This document shows positions 41,522 through 54,640 of a DNA stretch of 64,000 nt, one piece after another; position 1 is the first letter of the stretch, and each line of letters opens with the position of its first letter. The notes under the pieces were generated by a model. The model was not told the origin of the DNA. It did no database searches and saw only the letters and a program-made list of their open reading frames with translations. The stretch is taken from assembly GCA_030710605.1 (NCBI GenBank), contig CP092886.1:48647794-48711793 (forward strand), written 5' to 3'. The DNA is from Cordylochernes scorpioides. Its lineage: Eukaryota > Arthropoda > Arachnida > Pseudoscorpiones > Chernetidae. The translations under genes were made by a program, and so were the position numbers.

Positions 41522-42229
41522 TCTATATTAATAAAATGGAAATTTCATAAGTGGACATCACTAAAAACTTTCGTTACAATGCATCAATTTCAACCAAATT
41601 TTCAACATTTATGTAAAACGAGATGGAGCAGGTTTTGCTTAACATCAAAATATATTTCCTAACATTAACATGCGTAACTTCGCTGTTATCGATTAAATAC
41701 AAAAAAATCATCAGAGTTAATTTTATTTATATATAAATACAAAATTAAATTTCAACAGAGTTAATTTTTTTACATACTAGCTAATAATCTCAATCTAAAA
41801 AATATTCAAAACAAGCAATTTTAAGATAACACCATATGTAAAACAGTCGGCCAAGAAAACAACAACGATATTACATTTTTCTCACATATTCACACACAAT
41901 CTTGATTAATAATTAAAACTAATCTTTAACATTGTTTATTATACTTCAACTTTTATTTCTACATTTGTTTTTAAATACCCAATTGTTTTATCATGTTTCT
42001 AATTTTGCCTAACAAATATACAAATTTATAGTGACCAACATATGCAAATTTTATCTTTGTTTTATTTAACTTGATATCGTAAACATAACATCCATTGTAA
42101 GCATTTTTCTGTTCACTTTCCGTGGTTTTTCTTTTCTCTGATAGTTTTTAGGTGTAGTATATTTTCTTATTACTAGACTACAAACATTCCCTCGAGAAAA
42201 ACCTGGGCGAAGCCGGGTACATCCGCTAG
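41522..42229 (+). mobile_element. Non-autonomous Helitron, complete (~708 bp)
   Basis: It starts A|TCTATATTAATAAAATGG after a (TA)n tract and ends with hairpin ACCTGGGCGAAGCCGGGT, ACATCCG and CTAG|T. The internal segment with CAAGCAATTTTAAGATAACA and GTCGGCCAAGAAAACAACAA recurs in reverse complement at 63.64-63.80 kb, so the two belong to one family. No gene inside. Confidence 0.75.
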
Positions 42230-42239
42230 TATTTTATAT

Positions 42240-43385
42240 ATACAGGATGAACTCTCTACTAAACTATACTACAACACATACTATAACAACTGATTTTCAC
42301 ATCCTGACAAAGATACTTACAGAGGCTATAATTCAACATCTACTTTAATTCAACGAAAGCCATTTCCCTTGGGGGTGATGAAAAGATGTGAGAGACCATA
42401 TTTCAAATGAGAATTTTTTGTTGGACTATATTTGATGTAATAGAAGTTAAACTATATTTAATATAATTTTCTCATATTCCAAATAGTTAATTTTACAACC
42501 ATTTTAAAAAATCTCTTTTTGCATATTTTAGAAAAAAATTCAATGATACTTTTTTCTACTTGTATTTATTTGCAATTACACATATATTCAAATCTAACTA
42601 AATAATTTTAGGCAAAATTTTGGTCACAGCATTGCTACCAATTTCAGACAAAAGTACTTGACAAAAAATTAACACTGTGATTTTAATAGTCTATAGCGTT
42701 ATCAGTTGATTAAATAAGATTTTAAGAAATCAATAAGTAGTAAAATCAATTACATAATTATCCAGGAACCCTAAAATCTACATTGTAAAAGCAGAGTGAT
42801 CAAATAAAATATAGATATTTTTATAGCAATCTCCAAATATCATTAATATTTCCTCTTTCTACCATTCTGTTGATTGCAGTGCAATCCTTTTAAATATGAA
42901 AAAGGCTGAAAGAAACATTTTTAAATAATTTATAAAATAATTACATTTTTACCATATATATGGCTAACATTGTCTTGTGAAATATTTCCAATTGATTCCT
43001 GTGTGTTGGTTTTTTTGGTTATAGAGGTGTTAATGATGTGTTATTAATATATGCTAGATTCAAGGCCTGAAAATTAATTTGCTACTATCTATCTTTGCTT
43101 CATAAAGTGGAATTTATTTATTTCTTTGATTGTGAAAAAATTCTAATATTTTTGTTCACTTCCCTAATTAATAAAGTGTCGCCACATCAAATATTTTAAA
43201 TTTTATAAACATTAATTGTGTTATTTTAGAGTTTTGAATCCTAGTCATTATATGGCGATAAAATTACATTTGTCACAATATTGGGCTTCCCATTGTTGTA
43301 CCTTTTATTTAGAAATATATTTAACCATCATTAATAAAATATATATTAAAAAAAAATTCTATTCCAATTAAAAAATTCTTATTTT
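42240..43385. other. AT-rich region without recognised gene
   Basis: No ORF, RNA gene or repeat pair that I can support, apart from a short TTAATTCAACGAAAGCCATT...CCCTTGGGG segment near 42.35 kb that resembles the pogo-type end at 53.7 kb. Confidence 0.4.
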
Positions 43386-43389
43386 TTAA

Positions 43390-44076
43390 AAGCTTTTATT
43401 TAACTTGCCTATCTGTCTGGATGTCTGTCGCCAAATCTTGTAATAAATTTTTAATATACTTATAGGGCACCTAGAAACATGAAATTTGGTACACATGTTC
43501 AAACCTGATGACAATGCTAGCTGGCCAATTTTCAGACTTCTGGGTTGTCAGGTTGGCCAAGAACGGACAGATTTCCAAATTTCTTTTCAAATTTTGTATA
43601 TTTAATTTATTTTGTTTTGCCAATATCTTGCGAACCGTTCGTTTTTAGCGTTTTTCCTTCGATTTCTCCTTCTTTGTTAAACTTTCTTGGTATACTTTTT
43701 ACGCTCTTTCTAATGGTACCATTTTCTTTGAGATTGGTCCATTTTTTTAATTTAAATGCTTTTATTTAACTTGCCTCCATGTCTGTCGCCAAATCTTGTA
43801 ATCATTTTTTTATTAATATACTTATAGGGCACCTAGAAATATGAAATTTGGTACACATGTTCAAACCTGATGACAATGCTAGCTGACCAATTTTCAGACT
43901 TCTGGGTTGTCAGGTTGGCCAAGAACGGACAAATTTCTAAATTTCCTTTCAAATTTTGTATATTTAATTTTAATATGCTTCCAGACCATATAGAATAATG
44001 AAACTCACAATACTCGCTCAGTCCAATTAATAATTGACAGATAGACAGACATACATTCATTTTTATATATAGAGAT
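43390..44076 (-). mobile_element. Helitron-type element with ~366-bp tandem duplication
   Basis: GCTTTTATTTAACTTGCCT starts units at 43392 and 43758. Both contain TTGGTACACATGTTCAAACC and GGGTTGTCAGGTTGGCCAAG. On the minus strand the right edge reads TCTATATATAAAAATGAATG followed by TCTGTCTATCTGTC, the common Helitron 5' end here. The 3' end is not clear. Confidence 0.55.
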
Positions 44077-44129
44077 TAGCAGTAATTAAACGTAACAGTA
44101 AGAAAATGTTGATTTTAATATATGTAAAT

Positions 44130-44310
44130 AGAGTCTCTTAAGAAAGACCACCTAAAAAAATGACTCAACTTGTTTCTCCTGTAGGTGGTCTCTCATTGGA
44201 GATTCTAATTGATATTAAAGAATCTCTAATAGACCTTTAATAAGAGACTGCCTCTTGGAGAGACGGGTTAACCTACGATTTTAGGCATCCTCTCAATGGA
44301 AGCTCTACTG
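44130..44310. mobile_element. pogo-like MITE relic
   Basis: The right end read on the minus strand is CAGTAGAGCTTCCATTGAGA next to TA. The left end has a matching but diverged AGAGTCTCTTAAGAAAGACC. This is a short non-autonomous pogo/Tigger-type element. Confidence 0.45.
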
Positions 44311-44814
44311 TATCTACTTTTTCACACTGTTTGGCTTAATAAATGCCATTTTAACCATTTTGAATGTGTATCAATCCAGTCTATTTTTTGTTATTTTATA
44401 GGCAAAATCACTTCATTTCAATTCATAGGGAATTCTTAATTTTTTTTTTTGTCTTCATTCAGCTTGCTTTCTATTATATTTTAAGCCATTGTTCCCCCCC
44501 CCCTTATACATATTTAATACCTTATACACTGTTTTACTTTCAAAAATGTCATTAATAATTTGAATACAGACACATTGAAAACCTCTTAATAATAATGATA
44601 ATTTTTAATAAAATTTTAATGGAATTTGGGAAATAAAACTAAACGAAAAAAGGAAATCTGACAAAAAATAGCTTTATAACTTTCCCCAAAGTTCTAAATG
44701 GTCAAATAGCAAGTGGCTATATAAATAAAGTTATACACAAAGATGAAATATAGATTTTAAAATATTTTTTTTTTACTTAATTTTAATGCATTGTAAATTC
44801 TTCATCTTCAGGGT

Positions 44815-45343
44815 CATTGGTAGTTAGGTGGAAAATTTGGTGACATTTGGTTAAGTAGTTTCTGAGTTTATCGATAAACAGACAGACAAATTTTGATTTT
44901 TATATATATAAAGATAATAAATCAGAGTGCTGAAAATATAACAGATTAATTAATATTTATCCTTATTTTTTCCAAAAAAAAAGGTTTTTCAAACTAATAA
45001 TTAGATAGAAACCTTTCTGGTAGTATATTAAACAATTTCTCAAAGTTAAATTGCGATGAAATGAGTAGTTTGGTCCGGCATAAAGAAGAGGAATATAATC
45101 ATTTTTTTCTATATGCATGATAATATTTAGAGCAGATTTTTGAATTATAGCAGATAAATTAGAATATTTATCTTGATTATTTTTAGGCAAAAGTTATTTC
45201 AAAAATTTATTTGCTAGAAACCTTCCCAGTACTATACTAAATAACTTCCCAAAGTTTCATGGCGTTCCAATGAGTGGTTTGGTCAGGCATAAAGGACAGA
45301 CACACCACACACACACACGCACATTCATTTTATATATATAGAT
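44815..45343 (-). mobile_element. Two Helitron 5' ends in series
   Basis: Minus-strand 5' ends at about 44912 (TTTATATATATAAAAATCAA then TTTGTCTGTCTGTTTATCGA) and at 45342 (TCTATATATATAAAATGAAT). The second carries the conserved block CATGAAACTTTGGGAAGTTA / GTACTGGGAAGGTTTCTAGC, shared with 53.8 kb and repeated in diverged form at 45.0 kb. The 3' ends are missing or unclear. Confidence 0.5.
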
Positions 45344-45349
45344 GATCTG

Positions 45350-46177
45350 GCTTTGTCTTCTACTCGAATGAATGTTTTCTGTTAGAATTATGTTTCTGCA
45401 TACTAAAAGTGAACTCGCTTCACCCGTGGTCTCTGCTCTTTTGGAATTTTTTCCCCATATAATTTTGTATCTGATTATTAAACATTATACAGCAATATTT
45501 TTATTATCATTTTCTGACTAAAAAAACAACTATTTTTTCCCAGAACCTGTCAATTTCAATTTTTCTTGGCTAAAAATGTGACAATGCTGGAGGTTGCGAA
45601 AGGATTTTTTCAATAAATGTTCAAGCCATGGAAGGTATTAGAAATCCAAATATTCATATTCCTATCTAAATTGTCCTTGGAATTACAAGCAAATAAATGA
45701 GAAAAGCCAACAAATATATTAATTTTATCTGTTATAATTTAGTCATCTTATTCCAATATCATCACGCATATATTTATATTCATTATATATATATAGGTTT
45801 GTGTGTAACAATATACCACCATACATTTCACGACACCTTTTTTAATAGTTCCCCTTTTTCAATTAGTATGCTGTTACACTTTTAACTATTTAATCAATTG
45901 TTTAATTATAATTCAAATTTTATATGTACCAATTTTCCCTTTAACAATAATCCACTGGGTGTCTCTAACTTTCTAATATAATTCAATAAATTTAGGGCTC
46001 CCAAAAGCAAAGAGACGCAGTTCTGTTAGTACTGGATTTTGCTTACGTCACTTCCGACCTCCCACGAGGAATTGACCAATCTGCTGCGAACAGGCTTGCA
46101 GCTATTTAAGGCCAACGTCATCTCAGTGATAAGGCTTTTTTTTTTTGGACTGGCATATATACAACTAAAAATAGCGT
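45350..46177. other. AT-rich region without recognised gene
   Basis: No gene seen. A GC-richer piece at 46.0-46.14 kb contains GCTATTTAAGGCC, also found at 11.37 kb, and is probably part of a dispersed repeat. Confidence 0.4.
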
Positions 46178-46592
46178 GAATAATTAATTATAAAAAACAC
46201 TTTAAAAAAAAAAAGCTTTTATTTAAAATGCACTAAAAATAACAAAATAAATATTTCTGAAGTATTGCTTTTTTTTTCTGAAGGTACCATTTAACAAATA
46301 AAATAATAGACTTAGAAATAAAAGCGGTGGGGGATGATAATCATTTATGCAGCAAATAGGTATAAATTTGATGAAAGGCATAATCTTGCTAATCATTTGC
46401 TTCATATAAAATCACATTGATATCAAATTTATTATTGTACCCCACCGCTTTTATTTCTAAGTCTATTATTTTATTTGTTAAATGGTACCTTCAGAAAAAA
46501 AAGCAATACTTCAGAAATATTTATTTTGTTATTTTTAGTGCATTTTAAATAAAGCTTTTTTTTAAGTGTTTTTTTTATAATTAATTATTAAT
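46178..46592. repeat. Large palindrome, ~155-bp arms
   Basis: 46178-46336 and 46438-46592 are inverted copies, with shared segments such as TAGACTTAGAAATAAAAGCG and AAATGGTACCTTCAG on opposite strands, around a ~100-bp loop. A foldback/MITE-like structure. No coding. Confidence 0.85.
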
Positions 46593-46779
46593 AAATATTT
46601 TTATTTTTGTTTCTTTTCAAATTATTCAATGTATTCATAACTGCAGGTATATTGTGGAATAATTGAAGCATGTGTGTGTTTAATTAAATAGGCATAATGA
46701 ACAATGAAATTTGCACACAATGAATGGATCATCAGATTGAATTCAGATTTAATTCATAAATCCAACAATTTTCCAATAA

Positions 46780-47190
46780 GATAATCAAAGTAGAGCTCGA
46801 TGTTTTGATGTACACATTTCATGGTATTGTCCCAGACTACCTTTTGATGTGATGCATGTAGCAACAATTTCTTGAATTGAGGATATCAAATCTGGAAGCT
46901 TGTAAAATTTTGTCAACAGCCATTTCACCTGGCAATCACATGCTCAATGGAAGACAGGACTAGGGAAGTGCCAGGTTATGGAAGATACTGAATTTAGTGT
47001 AGCAAGTCATGAAAACAGCAATATGTGTCCAGGCATAATCAAGATTGAAAATCACACTTGGAATCTCAGATTGGAATAGGAGAATACAGTAAGGCTGTAG
47101 GATGATAATGCAAAATTTGGATTATATATTAGAAGCCTAAGGTAACAAGATCGAATCCAAATTAATGAAATGTCACAAACATTTCATATT
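46780..47190 (-). pseudogene. Tc1 transposase relic
   Basis: The minus strand aligns by eye with the catalytic region of the Tc1 element at 11.8-12.1 kb: LDYAWTHIAV at the position of QDNARPHTA, and SIEHVIAR at the position of PIEHV in another frame. It is very decayed, with no ends found. Confidence 0.5.
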
Positions 47191-47199
47191 TTAGATTTT

Positions 47200-50100
47200 T
47201 AAATATCTTACCTCAGCAAAAAAATGGCAGCGACAATAATAAACACTGAAATCATAGATTTGCTTGTTTCTTCAAGGTGTATTTATATAGTGCATAAACA
47301 CTGGTTATTGAAAATTTACTAGATGTCTGATCAGTTCTCTGTGGGATCTGAATGTGTGTGGAGAAAGTTCATGTTATATTCTCTACTAATTTTCTCATTA
47401 GCAAATCCTGAACTGTTTTACGATGTGTAGGTAAAACTTTGTCTCGATTGCTCTTAACACTAAGATGCTGAAGACCGAAAGATAGGTATGCCATCCCACA
47501 TTTGATCACTCAGAAATTTTAGACCAATAATGATGCTTCTCAAAAAACAGCTGAGAGTGTCTTCTGCTTTACTTGATTTTCTTGTTACTCTGTTCTTTTA
47601 ATAGTGCAATATTTAATTATTATATTGTATAAAATCACCATTTTCACCTCTTTAAAATAATATTTTTATACTGAGGAACCTCCTCAAACAGATACTCATT
47701 CTCGCAGAAACTTCAAAGCAATGGACATCGCCAAAATAGCCCTCTCATTGAAAGTTTGTTTTCACCCGTGGACACATCCTAACAATGAACAATTTCCGAA
47801 TGCATTTTCAATTGATTTATATTTATTGGACATTCCCCCCTGCTCTCTCTAGCGAAAAAGTTGAAAGCTACCAAGTCTCCATCTCATTGTAGGAACAGCC
47901 CTTTAATAAACGTACTTTTCCTTTTTTCACACACAAAGGATATCTTCATCTTTCAATTTACACATCATGGTTGTCAAGTACTGACTGATCTGGAAGTGAA
48001 TCAAGTTTCTTTACTAATTTAGTAATCCAAATATGTGTGTGCCTCACCCTTTGAATCATCATATTATTCATCTGAAAGAAAATTCTTTTTTCACTTTCTA
48101 ATACATAAGTCTCTTCAACAGGATTGTGCATGGTATCACTGTCCTTTTCATTACAAGGGAAAATTTGTCTTCTTCACTACATCAAACTCATTATGCATCA
48201 TATCCTGCGCAATAATTCAGCCTAGTGTTTTATGAAAGCATATACTTCAAACTTATTTCCCTTTTTTCCAGAATCTTTATATTTATCTGGATAATATTTC
48301 ATTTCAATTTTCAACAAAGCATCTCAGAAAATGGCATCATTAACCCTTGATAAGGTCGTGAGGTAATGATCCAGACTGGTAGTGTACTTTGGGAGAGCAA
48401 ACTGATTGCCACCAACAACAGCTGTGGAACAAGTAATTTTAAGCAAGTCAATCAGATCGAGAAAGAGTGCACTCCAGATGATGTACCATAGGGAAATTCT
48501 AACCTTGGTATCACTTCTGAACATTCCCATGCATTCATCAGCAATAATGTAGAGCTGCAATACGATGGCATGATGGACTGCTATGATGAGGTCAGACTGT
48601 TTGAGCTACAGAAGAGATCCAACTGGGTGTAAAAGAGCTGGGCTCTTTGGGGAAGTGCGACAAAACTGGATGGTCGAAGCACATCAATGTAGGAGCTGGG
48701 AAATTGACTGAAAAGGATGAAGAATTGGAAGTTACATGGAAGTTCAATGACATAGTAACCAGGAAGTTCCATGAAATCTGTTGGAGCTGCTGTCTGCAAT
48801 CAAGGCCTAAGAGGTAAGTCACAGGTTTTTGCCCACCATCTCCGCTCCTTTGTACAAGAAGTTTAAAGCCAAACCAAAATCACTTGCAGATAGTTTTGTT
48901 GTAATTAAAACTACCTCCCTGCCTGATGCTTTCAGTAGTTTTGAAGAGCCCTTAATCCAGTGTGAAATCAGTTAAGAGAAACACAAGTATTGAGGGTTTG
49001 AAAAGAGAAAATTCTGGGAACAAGTAAATGTGAAGCCTACTGAAAATTTTCACTGGAAAATGGAAAGCGCCGACATCCTCTTGGAGATTACCAAGAGCAA
49101 AATGTGTTGGACAGGCATGATTCTGGAAGACCACAGCAGCAAAGAAATATGATTTACAGTGCCTCTGTGAGCTCCAGCGATGAGAGCACACTATAGAAGT
49201 TGAGAATGATATGGAATTGGCGACAGTGGTTCCAGAATGTGTGCAAGGAAGAAACAAAGCCACAGGCAAAATAAGTGAGAGGAGTTAATTATGGTTGTCA
49301 TCGTCTTGTGATATGGGGATTACTCAACAGCAAGAATTGACTGAGAGGGAAAAGAGGACCAGAGTTTGAACATGGTTTAATAAACAAAGTGTTACGCTAA
49401 TTTTGGCGTTTAATTTTAGTATGGCTGACAAGACCATTATGGTCTGAGCCATTCAGGAGTTTAAAGGTCCTCTTTAAAAATAGAAAAGAACTTCACCCTT
49501 ATGGGACAAATAGCATTTTTTAGAAGAGTAGTATCATGATAGTGTTCAAAAAAGACTAAAACTGTCCACCATATGTGAACCGAGGAGGTCGAATGGACCA
49601 ATCAGGAAAGAAGAAGCCGATCTGGCTAGCAGTGTATTCGTGTCCCCTGTTGCTGATGGAGGCTGTTTGATGATGCTCCCTGTATGTTATTTGCTTGTTA
49701 TCCATAATGCATGAAAGTAAATAAAGAGGAATTATGCGCAGTTTGAACAGAAATCCTTAAAGAGCCTGCTAGTTTATTTGGCCATTCTTTATGTGGTAGC
49801 GACAAACAATATATTTTAAGGCTTAAATATTTTACTTGGAAATATATTATTTTTAGGCAATTATAACATGGGTGATGTTAAAATTGGTATTAATGATGTC
49901 ATAGAATAGAACATCTCGACAGAAATTGAAGAAGATAATGAAGATAAAAAAAGAAAGTTCCCCTTCATATCACGTGGCAGATACTAAATAAGACCACATG
50001 TCTTGAAAATAAATTGCCATCAAATTTGTGTCAAACTAAAAGAAAGGAATCTACAATATTGAGAACTTATATTCAAATTCTGAATCTAATGCTACTGGTC

Positions 50101-50395
50101 CAGTGAAAAATCAAGATGCTATCAATGCTTCAGCTCAAAAGAAAACAAAATTATGCAATTTGTGCTTGATGTAAGAACATTTTAGCTGATAGCATTTAAT
50201 TTCTATTCAAAATTTATTATAAATTATTTTTTTTATTTATTAATAAGTAAATATGTGCGCATTATTAATGCACATGTTAAATAAAAACATCAAATATATT
50301 TTGAAAATTTGAAAAAGAGTTTATTATTTTCTAAAATTTAATGATGAACTGAAAAAAATTGTAGTTTCATGAATAAAAAATATGTCCTTATATTT
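47200..50395. other. Long stretch without recognised gene
   Basis: Moderately AT-rich, less so at 48.3-49.7 kb, where both strands have open frames of 60-105 codons. None shows a domain I recognise and neighbouring frames do not connect into one product. It may contain decayed element or gene sequence. I cannot name it. Confidence 0.35.
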
Positions 50396-50401
50396 TTATT
50401 A

Positions 50402-50574
50402 CACTGATAGACAAAACTTAAGGAAGTTGTACCTTATAACATATATATATCGGGATTCAGACAATAACACATATCACTCTCTCTGTGCATCAAATCTTTC
50501 AGAGTTATTGTCTGAATCCCGATATATATATATGTTATAAGGTAAAACTTCCTTAAGTTTTGTCTATCAGAGTG
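50402..50574. mobile_element. Hairpin MITE with near-perfect ~70-bp arms
   Basis: CACTGATAGACAAAACTTAA...arms up to ATTCAGACAATAAC, a 33-bp loop, then the inverted arm ending GTCTATCAGAGTG. TTATTA occurs directly on both sides. The CACTG-type end suggests a Tc1-related MITE, although the flanking repeat is longer than TA. Confidence 0.75.
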
Positions 50575-50713
50575 TTATTATTTTTTTTATATGGGATGTG
50601 ATATCGCCCCATGATTTTTCAGTTTAGTATATTTGATCTTCTTTATTGAGGGTTAAAATATGCCTGATAATTTTTAAAATAGGTTACACTTTTTTTTTTA
50701 ATGTTCTACATAC

Positions 50714-51060
50714 AGTAAAACGCCGATAATACGAACCCAGATATGGCGAACCTTCCCTTAAAACGAACCTTAGGCAATTCCCAATTCCATTCCATCGTTA
50801 TAACGAACTTTGCTATTTTTGCAATAGCGACCTACCCCTAAAACGAACCTAATTTAGGTCCCAAAATGAAAAAATATAATTAAAATACAGTAGAATCTCC
50901 CTTTAGCGGACACCCCGCTAGCGGACACCTCTCCCCAAGGACAGTTTTCATTTGCAAAATTACCATTTTTACAATTTAGCAACTCTCCCTAAAGGACGCA
51001 ATTAGGCTCTGCAATTAGGTGTCCTTTATAGGGAGGCTATTTTTGTACTAGGTTTATAAT
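50714..51060. mobile_element. Two pogo/Tigger-type ends
   Basis: TACAGTAAAACGCCGATAAT (50714) with AACGAACC repeats, and TACAGTAGAATCTCCCTTTA (50886) with GCGGACACC repeats, followed by its reversed partner CTCCCTAAAGG / CCTTTATAGGGAGG. Such ends are typical of pogo-like transposons. No transposase is present. Confidence 0.55.
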
Positions 51061-51069
51061 GAACTTAAA

Positions 51070-52285
51070 TTTATAATTTTTTTTTTAAACAACAAAATTT
51101 TGAGCGTGTTTCAGCTCACGGATCGCGATTTCAAAACCATAAATTTAGCTGCATTGTTTGTTTTCATTTATATTCTATTTTTGCTGTATGTTATATAAAT
51201 TTTTACACATACTTTTTATTAGATATAATATCTTTGCAATCATTATTTTTGAAATAGAAAAATTCAAATGGCATCCAAAATAAAATAAAAAAATAAATAA
51301 AAAGACATCTAAAAAAAGCTATTCCTAAAAAAAAAGGACCCTTTTCAAAGTGAAACAACACAGGCAAAATTTCATAACATGTTAAAATAAGAAAATATAA
51401 CTTTTCTATTATAATAGATAAAATTGAAGGCTATTAAAAATTGTTACAAAGAGGAATCAACCTCAACTTTTGCTGCTTCGTTTGTGTTAGGACTAAAAAA
51501 AAGTCCAAATAAACGGGTCCGTGATGAAAACAAAAATTATTTTTTTATGACATGAACTATGGGAATATGTGGGAACATGAAATGAAAAAAAAAACACTTG
51601 TTAACTTTATTTGAAAGGTGTAATGCTTGCAGAGTGCTTTGAATAGAATTTGAATTAAAACAAGATATTAGAGCCATATTTTCAAGTAAATATTGTATTA
51701 TAAATATGATAAATGTTTTCAAAACATTTTATATCTTTGAATATTTAATTAATCAAACTTTGCCAAGGATTTGTCTTGATTTTTAAATTAGACATAGAGG
51801 TACATGTATGCTAACCTATCATCAAATAATTTATTATTAATGTAAGGAAATTGGTCAATTAAAGGAATTAAAACAAAGTGACCACTATTAAGAGGCAACC
51901 TTTTCTGTGTGTATGGCTGCCCTTTAATTATACAGTCAAAAATTTTGAAAAATTAAAAAATAGACAAACCATGGCTATAGCAGAATATAACTTTGAGTGG
52001 AACTTTACACATTTAGAATTTTTCTCAATTAAATCATGAATATTTTATAGATTCTACCAGGCTGTATTAAATTATCGTTACCAAAGTGGAAGCCCAATAT
52101 AAAATCAAATTATTTAAATATATATACCAAAATAAATAAAGTTTAAATAAATAAAGGTTTGGTCCCATGGTCAATGAGCCTGCCCACATGATTGAAATAA
52201 TGTAATAGGGTTTAGAATAACATTTCATTGTTCCAATAGTGGGCAAAAGAATGTGTGATCAAAAATAACGATATGAATACTATTG
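51070..52285. other. AT-rich region without recognised gene
   Basis: No coding or RNA feature supportable. Poly-A and poly-T runs are common. Confidence 0.4.
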
Positions 52286-52289
52286 CACT

Positions 52290-52610
52290 TCTTTTGAAAA
52301 AAAAAAGGCTAAATGCAAATATGATGGCAAAGAAATATCCAAAGTGGAAAAAAAGGTATAGCTAATAGAAGAACAGCTTCAAAATGGTTCAAGAGATTTA
52401 GAGAAGGAGCCATCAGTCCTTAAGACAAACCTCGAATCATACAACCACATGTGACGGATATTGAGATCTTGCGATTAATGGTGATGGACAACACACAACA
52501 ATCTATGCCCGAAGTGTCAGCCAGACTTGGACCATCGAAAGAAATAATTAACCAAACTGCACAAGCTGCACTTTGTTAGTAAACACCCAAGCCAAGATCC
52601 CCACAACCTG
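52290..52610 (+). pseudogene. mariner transposase N-terminal relic
   Basis: The plus strand reads NRRTASKWFKRFREGAISP followed by a stop, then VTDIEILRLMVMDNTQQSMP and EVSARLGPSKEIINQ. This is the paired HTH region of a mariner transposase (WFxRFxxG, DDxxRxG spacer, QQSxxEVSARLG). The catalytic part is absent. A copia LTR begins right after it. Confidence 0.6.
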
Positions 52611-52653
52611 ACTGTTGAATATGTGAATTCAATTTTAGACTTTAATCTATATA

Positions 52654-53721
52654 CAGTATAACCTCTTTAATTCTACACTACCTTAATTCGACCATATTCT
52701 GATGTCCCGACCTCCGGCCTATCAAATAACAAATCGTAATTCGACAGTATCGATAATACGACACTTCCAATAGTTCGACCCTTTTAAAATCCGAATTTCG
52801 AGAGTTGAATGGTTTTTTACATACAACTTTACCACTAAACGGTATTACTGCGGCGGCAAGCGGCGACGATGGCGGGTGCCTATTGAATCGCGTCTGCGCA
52901 CTTTTGGTTTCTGTTAGTTTAAGTTTCACTTTGCAGTGTCGTTGCGCAATGTCGCGAGTGTTATTATTATTATTTTTTTAATTTAGGAATCGCGCGCTCA
53001 TTAATAATATTATTTTCTTTTTAAATTTCAGCATTGAAATATTTAAGTTATTTTAAAAATTACAAATAATTTCCTTTCAAATAAATAAATCTTCATAAAA
53101 TGTAGCCACAATGATTATGATAACATTTTATTTCAATATTCCATTTCCATATTATTATAAAAGATTTAAACACAAAATCAATAACACCTGCACCAGCAGT
53201 GGATGTCTTTAATACAATAAAAACTCTTTGTTATTTAAAACACATTCCAGAGGAAGAAAGACATGCATGTTTTTTTTTAAATAGACCATCTGGAATATAT
53301 CCTGAATAGGATTTCAGTGCAAAAACAGACTTCTATAAAGGAATTTTCAAAAAAGATCTTCATGATTATTTTTAAATATTATTTTTAAATTTTCTTTTTA
53401 TTTTCCATATTTATTTCTTTTAAACTGCTATATTCTTCAATTAGAGTAAACTATTATTTGTAATTATTTTCTGTTTCAAAAATATGTATTATTGCTATTT
53501 TGTCCCTGATACTAAAGTTAATCATGAAAATAAAAATAAAATAAAAAAGGACACACAATGGTTTCAATTAATATGGTCAATTTATATTACAAAGCAATTT
53601 TAAAAAATATAATTTCACCGAGTTAGATGATTAGCTAATCATCTAACCTTAATTCAACACTTCCTTTAATACAACCAAAAGCTCTGATCCCTTGGGGTGT
53701 TGAATTAAAGAGGTTTGACTG
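52654..53721. mobile_element. pogo-type non-autonomous transposon (1068 bp)
   Basis: Ends CAGTATAACCTCTTTAATTC and, inverted, CAGTCAAACCTCTTTAATTC, with TA at both sides. Sub-terminal AATTCGAC/AATTCAAC repeats are present. The interior includes a GC-rich leader-like piece (GCGGCGGCAAGCGGCGACGA near 52.85 kb) but no transposase frame, so it is an internally deleted element. Confidence 0.75.
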
Positions 53722-53723
53722 TA

Positions 53724-54211
53724 TATATAAAAATGAATGTATGTGTGTGTCTATCTGTCTTTTATGCCTGACCAAACCACTCTTTGGAACGCCATGAAAC
53801 TTTGGGAAGTTATTTAGTATAGTACTGGGAAGGTTTCTAGCAAATAAAATTTTTTAAATAACTTTTCGCCTAAAAATAATCAAGATAAATACTCTAATTT
53901 ATCTGTTATAATTCAACAATCTGCTCTAAATATTATCATGATTACGATGATTTTGTAATGTAGAAAATTAGGAAAGACAAAAATTCAGGATGACACGGCA
54001 ATTTATTTGAGACAAGAATAATGATACAATTCCAAAGCAAAGATACTATTCCTTTAACTTCCAATTACTGAGGGAACCAATTAATATTGATTTTATTCAA
54101 CAAATCGAGTATTTTTCAAGGGACCGGGAAAAAATGTTCACTTTATCGAGAGATTCGTTAGACAAACCTTTACTCGGGTAAAACCTGGGCTTTGCCAGGT
54201 ACGTCCGCTAG
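53724..54211 (+). mobile_element. Non-autonomous Helitron, nearly complete
   Basis: It begins TATATAAAAATGAATGTATG directly at the pogo end (the first TCTA bases are missing or replaced) and ends with hairpin ACCTGGGCTTTGCCAGGT, ACGTCCG and CTAG|T. It carries the CATGAAACTTTGGGAAGTTA block of the family at 45.2 kb. Confidence 0.7.
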
Positions 54212-54489
54212 TATTTTATAAAAAATTAATAAATAATATTTTTGTAATTTTCTAAAAGTATATATCTTGTAACATAGCTGAAAATTAAGAATGAAAGCTA
54301 CTCAAGTAAAAGTTGTATCTTTTGTTTTGTTCTTTTAGATTTAATAAACTATTTTCATTTAATTGATATCTTATGTATTAATTCTATTTCAAAACAAATA
54401 AAACCTAAAACCATTTTAACACTGACTATAGCCCAGTCCCTGAGGTAAGTCGATATCTGTAAACAATTGTTAAAAAATCCGAAAGACAA

Positions 54490-54640
54490 AGCATATAGAT
54501 GTTGTATATCATTTTTTGAAAGATCAGATCAAAGAAAACGTTGATGTTCAGTTTTGCACAACCCAAGACCAAGTTGCTGATATCCTAACCAAGCTTTGCC
54601 AAAGGAAACTTTTGAAGAACACAGATCTTCACTGCTGCAG
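54490..54640 (+). pseudogene. copia RNase H C-terminal fragment
   Basis: In shifted frames the plus strand encodes YHFLKDQIKENVDVQF and TQDQVADILTKL, equivalent to the end of the copia polyprotein at 57.0-57.1 kb (VADILTK box). It is part of the split copia remnant. Confidence 0.7.

Noticed and set aside
48324-49269. Overlapping frames as a multi-exon gene
   Set aside because: Frames on both strands, no recognised domain, and splice sites would have to be assumed. Left unassigned.
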